8,175 nt of DNA from an uncultured Alphaproteobacteria bacterium (GTDB lineage Bacteria > Pseudomonadota > Alphaproteobacteria > Micavibrionales > Micavibrionaceae): positions 1 through 8,175 of the forward strand of contig CAKTCH010000055.1 in the NCBI GenBank assembly GCA_934538895.1, given 5' to 3'. Positions within the stretch are counted from its first letter, which is position 1; each line of letters opens with the position of its first letter. The position numbers were made by a program, and so were the translations under genes. The notes beneath the pieces are model-generated. The model did no database searches. It had not been told where the DNA came from and was given only the letters and a program-made list of their open reading frames with translations. Positions 5,843 through 8,175 of the stretch are shown piece after piece.

Positions 5843-6705
5843 TGCCGGTGGACGATTTTAAAGCCAGAAAGAAACACGCGGCGCCTGAAATCCATATGAC
5901 GGATGATCCCGTGGATAATCTCAGGCAGCCCGTCGAAACGCAAATGTCCCGCCGCCGCCTCGGCGACGAGCCGCGCGCGAACTATACCTGGCTGGTAACC
6001 TTCACCGATGTCATGGGCCTGATGCTGACGTTCTTTGTGATGATGTTCGCCATGGCCGAACCGCAGAATCAGGAATACGACAGGATTACGTCGGCCCTGC
6101 GTACCGAGATGGGGCGCGTTTACGGCGAACGCGCCAACACCGGCACGGAGGAAAATATCGACCTCGCGCGCGTAAACTATAACCGCGCGCTCGATGTGCG
6201 TTATCTGGAAGAACTGATCCGCAGCACGATCGGCGCCCATGAAGAATTGAACGCCGTTCAGGTGATCCCGCAACCGGGCAGCGTCGTCCTCTCATTGCCG
6301 CAGGATTTGCTGTTCGATCCGGGGCAGGCGGCGGTCAAGGAATCGGGCCGGAAGATTTTATATACGCTCGGCGGCTCCCTGAGCCGCGTGCGTAACCGTA
6401 TCGAGATCGATGGCCACACGGACACCCGCCCGCTGGAAGGGGCCGCCGAAAGCGGCTTCGGCAATAACTGGGAATTGTCGCTGGCCCGCGCCGTGCAGGT
6501 CGCGTCTATTCTGGAAAACGTAGGTTATCAGCAGACGATAGCGGTCGCTGGCTTCGCGGGCGGGCGCTATCAGGACCTTGAGCACGTAAAAGACAGCGAC
6601 CAGCGCCATGCGTTGGCGCGCCGCGTCGATATCACCATCATGAATTACAGCGGCAGGTCCGATAAAATACGTGTTGGCCCTAATATCACCGAAGGTCGTC
6701 CATAG
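5842..6705 (+). CDS. motB: MotB, stator ion-channel and peptidoglycan-anchor subunit
   Basis: 287 residues from the ATG preceded by AGGAGGAG; a GTG one codon upstream is less likely. A long cytoplasmic tail (1-47) leads to the membrane helix YTWLVTFTDVMGLMLTFFVM (48-67), with Asp56 in the position of the essential proton-binding Asp of MotB. A linker follows, then a C-terminal OmpA-type peptidoglycan-binding domain (about 150-262): VVLSLPQDLLFDPG, IEIDGHTDTRPL, GNNWELSLARAVQVASIL, and ALARRVDITIM. The contact Asp (HTD) and Arg (LSLAR) are conserved. MotB pairs with MotA to form the stator that drives rotation; motA is not in this window. It overlaps the preceding MotB-like gene by one base, so the two are probably made together. 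Confidence 0.92.
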   Translation: MPVDDFKARKKHAAPEIHMTDDPVDNLRQPVETQMSRRRLGDEPRANYTWLVTFTDVMGLMLTFFVMMFAMAEPQNQEYDRITSALRTEMGRVYGERANTGTEENIDLARVNYNRALDVRYLEELIRSTIGAHEELNAVQVIPQPGSVVLSLPQDLLFDPGQAAVKESGRKILYTLGGSLSRVRNRIEIDGHTDTRPLEGAAESGFGNNWELSLARAVQVASILENVGYQQTIAVAGFAGGRYQDLEHVKDSDQRHALARRVDITIMNYSGRSDKIRVGPNITEGRP

Positions 6706-6725
6706 CCTTCTGCCCAAACGGATAG

Positions 6726-6731
6726 TATAAT
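6726..6731 (+). promoter_or_regulatory. Possible -10 element for a leaderless transcript
   Basis: A perfect TATAAT ends 6 bases before the ATG at 6738. A start at the usual distance would coincide with that ATG. The gene has no Shine-Dalgarno sequence, which fits a leaderless mRNA. No good -35 is visible at 6702-6709, so the call is tentative. Confidence 0.3.
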
Positions 6732-6737
6732 TGAACG

Positions 6738-8175
6738 ATGATGCGTAAACTGCTTCTGACCACAGCGACGATCGCCCTTATGGGAAGCTGCGCGTTTGCC
6801 ACTGCGGCAAGCGCGCAGCCCAGCGTTGCCGTGCGTTCGGGGCAGCACGATACCTATACACGCGTGGTGTTCGACTGGCCCGCCAGCACTGCTTATGAAG
6901 TGAAAGAGCCGTCGCCCGGCCAGATCGTCCTGACGTTCCGCGATCCCGCGACGATAAATACGGCGGGCGTTAAAAGCGATGATGTAGTTAAGAGCATTTC
7001 CGCCGCCGGGCAGGGCGTGACATTGAGTGTTGCCCCCGGCACCACGCACCGCCATTTCCTTGTCGGCAATAAAATCGTCGTTGATGTGTTCAAGCCTGCC
7101 AGTGCACAAAAAACGGCGCAGGCGGCACCCACTCAGAAAGCGCCGGATAAACTCGTTGAGAAACTGATAGAGAAAGCGGCGGAAAAGCCGGAGAAACCGA
7201 ACCCCGCGCCGCTTGCTCCCGTGGCCGTACCGCCATCAGCATCTCATGCCGGGCCGGCTGTAGCAGCGGAAGCCGTCCAGACCGTGGAGAAGAGCGCTAT
7301 TCAATCCGCCATGCCGGATATCGAACCGCATGTCATCACGATTTCCGCGACGGAAATGTTCGGCCTCGCCGCGTTCGAGCGGCATGGTTATCTATGGCTG
7401 GTAATGGATCGCCCGGCCACGTCGGTGCCGCCGCAAATCGCGGGGCCGCGTACAGATATCTTCCCCGGTTTTGAACAGGTCGCCGTACAGGGCGGTATGG
7501 CCTATATGATGAAGATCCCCCACAATGTGCCCGATACCATACGCGCCGAAGGCGGCGGGCTTGTCTGGCGCGTCATCATGCCGACCGCGCGTGCTGGCGG
7601 CAAGCCTGCGCCGATGAAGCGTGAATTCGCGCGCGGCCAGCCGGCGCGCGGCGGCACGGCCATATGGCCGATGACCGGCATTACCAAAGTCATGGATATC
7701 AGGAACCCGCTAACCGGCGAGGATATGAAAGTGGCCACGGTCAGCGCCTCGACGCAATTCACCGGTCCGGAACAGGACTTCGTCGATTTTGATTTACTGC
7801 CGGCGGCGGCGGGCGCCGCCCTCGTGCCCAAGGTCGATGACCTGAAAGTGACGCATAATGCGCAGGGGTTGAATGTTTCGCGCCCCGCCGGTCTGGCGCT
7901 CTCGCGCGAAAGCGATGTCAACCGCCGCGCGATCCGCGAGGATGTCGCGGAAGTCAACCCGATACAGGAAGAGCAGAAGGAAGGCTCCCTCCGCCGCATC
8001 TTCGATTTCGATCGCTGGATGATGGGCGGACTGACGGCCCTCGGCGAAAACGAACGCATCCTCAAGGCCGCGCTGCCGCATAAAACGCCCGAAAGCCGGA
8101 TTCAGGACCTGCTGACATTGGCCAAAATGAATCTCTCCAATGACCGCGGCCAGGAAGCGCTGGGTTATCTCAACA
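6738..8175 (+). CDS. Large exported protein with AMIN-like start and TPR-like continuation (3' end outside the window)
   Basis: An open frame of 479 codons that continues past the window end. It starts with a signal peptide (MMRKLLLTTATIALMGSCAF...ASA-Q, cleavage near residue 26; the LMGSC stretch is a weak alternative lipobox). Residues 28-118 form a beta-rich region (VAVRSGQHDTYTRVVFDWP...QIVLTFRDP...HRHFLVGNKIVVDVF) resembling AMIN domains, which target proteins to the periplasm or septum. A Pro/Ala/Lys-rich linker follows (about 120-180), then a second beta-rich part, and near the end ESRIQDLLTLAKMNLSNDRG looks like the start of TPR helices. Proteins of this kind follow motB in some alphaproteobacterial flagellar clusters, as I recall; function unknown. 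It begins 32 bases after motB. ATGATG gives two possible starts (6738, 6741), neither with a ribosome site. Confidence 0.75.
   Translation, partial: MMRKLLLTTATIALMGSCAFATAASAQPSVAVRSGQHDTYTRVVFDWPASTAYEVKEPSPGQIVLTFRDPATINTAGVKSDDVVKSISAAGQGVTLSVAPGTTHRHFLVGNKIVVDVFKPASAQKTAQAAPTQKAPDKLVEKLIEKAAEKPEKPNPAPLAPVAVPPSASHAGPAVAAEAVQTVEKSAIQSAMPDIEPHVITISATEMFGLAAFERHGYLWLVMDRPATSVPPQIAGPRTDIFPGFEQVAVQGGMAYMMKIPHNVPDTIRAEGGGLVWRVIMPTARAGGKPAPMKREFARGQPARGGTAIWPMTGITKVMDIRNPLTGEDMKVATVSASTQFTGPEQDFVDFDLLPAAAGAALVPKVDDLKVTHNAQGLNVSRPAGLALSRESDVNRRAIREDVAEVNPIQEEQKEGSLRRIFDFDRWMMGGLTALGENERILKAALPHKTPESRIQDLLTLAKMNLSNDRGQEALGYLN

Overview
This window is an internal part of a flagellar gene cluster from an alphaproteobacterium. 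The grouping points there: flgF-flgG-flgA transcribed divergently from fliL-fliM, followed by a DUF6468-type small membrane protein and a MotE-type protein, a set I associate with Alphaproteobacteria such as Rhodospirillales and Caulobacterales. The DNA is GC-rich in its genes. I cannot fix the genus; a Rhodospirillales- or Micavibrionales-like lineage is a guess.

Layout. On the minus strand (1-1750) lie flgF, flgG and the first 55 codons of flgA, encoding the proximal and distal rod proteins and the P-ring assembly chaperone. A gene-free control region occupies 1751-2071. On the plus strand (2072-6705) lie fliL, fliM, a DUF6468-like gene, a motE-like gene, a MotB-like gene that has lost the ion-binding aspartate, and an intact motB. 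They are tightly packed, with several stop/start overlaps. After a short gap with little Shine-Dalgarno signal, a large exported AMIN-like/TPR-type protein begins at 6738 and runs off the window.

The control region holds two good sigma-54 type -24/-12 elements pointing outwards, one per operon. About 100 bp upstream of both predicted start sites is a short palindrome (TGCC-ATC-GGCA), and beside it is a perfect DnaA box (TTATCCACA). This looks like a shared enhancer region that turns on rod genes and motor/switch genes together, possibly with a cell-cycle input. These are sequence matches only.

How the genes fit together: FlgF, FlgG and FlgA build the rod and P ring. FliM is the switch ring that binds phosphorylated CheY. 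FliL, the two MotB-like proteins and the MotE-like protein belong to the torque-generating stator and its assembly. No motA is present in the window. The most unusual points are the adjacent pair of MotB-like proteins, one with Asp56 in the membrane helix and one with Ser at the equivalent position plus a degenerate OmpA-like domain; a FliM with what looks like two CheY-docking motifs; and a FliL linker made of histidine-bearing heptad repeats.
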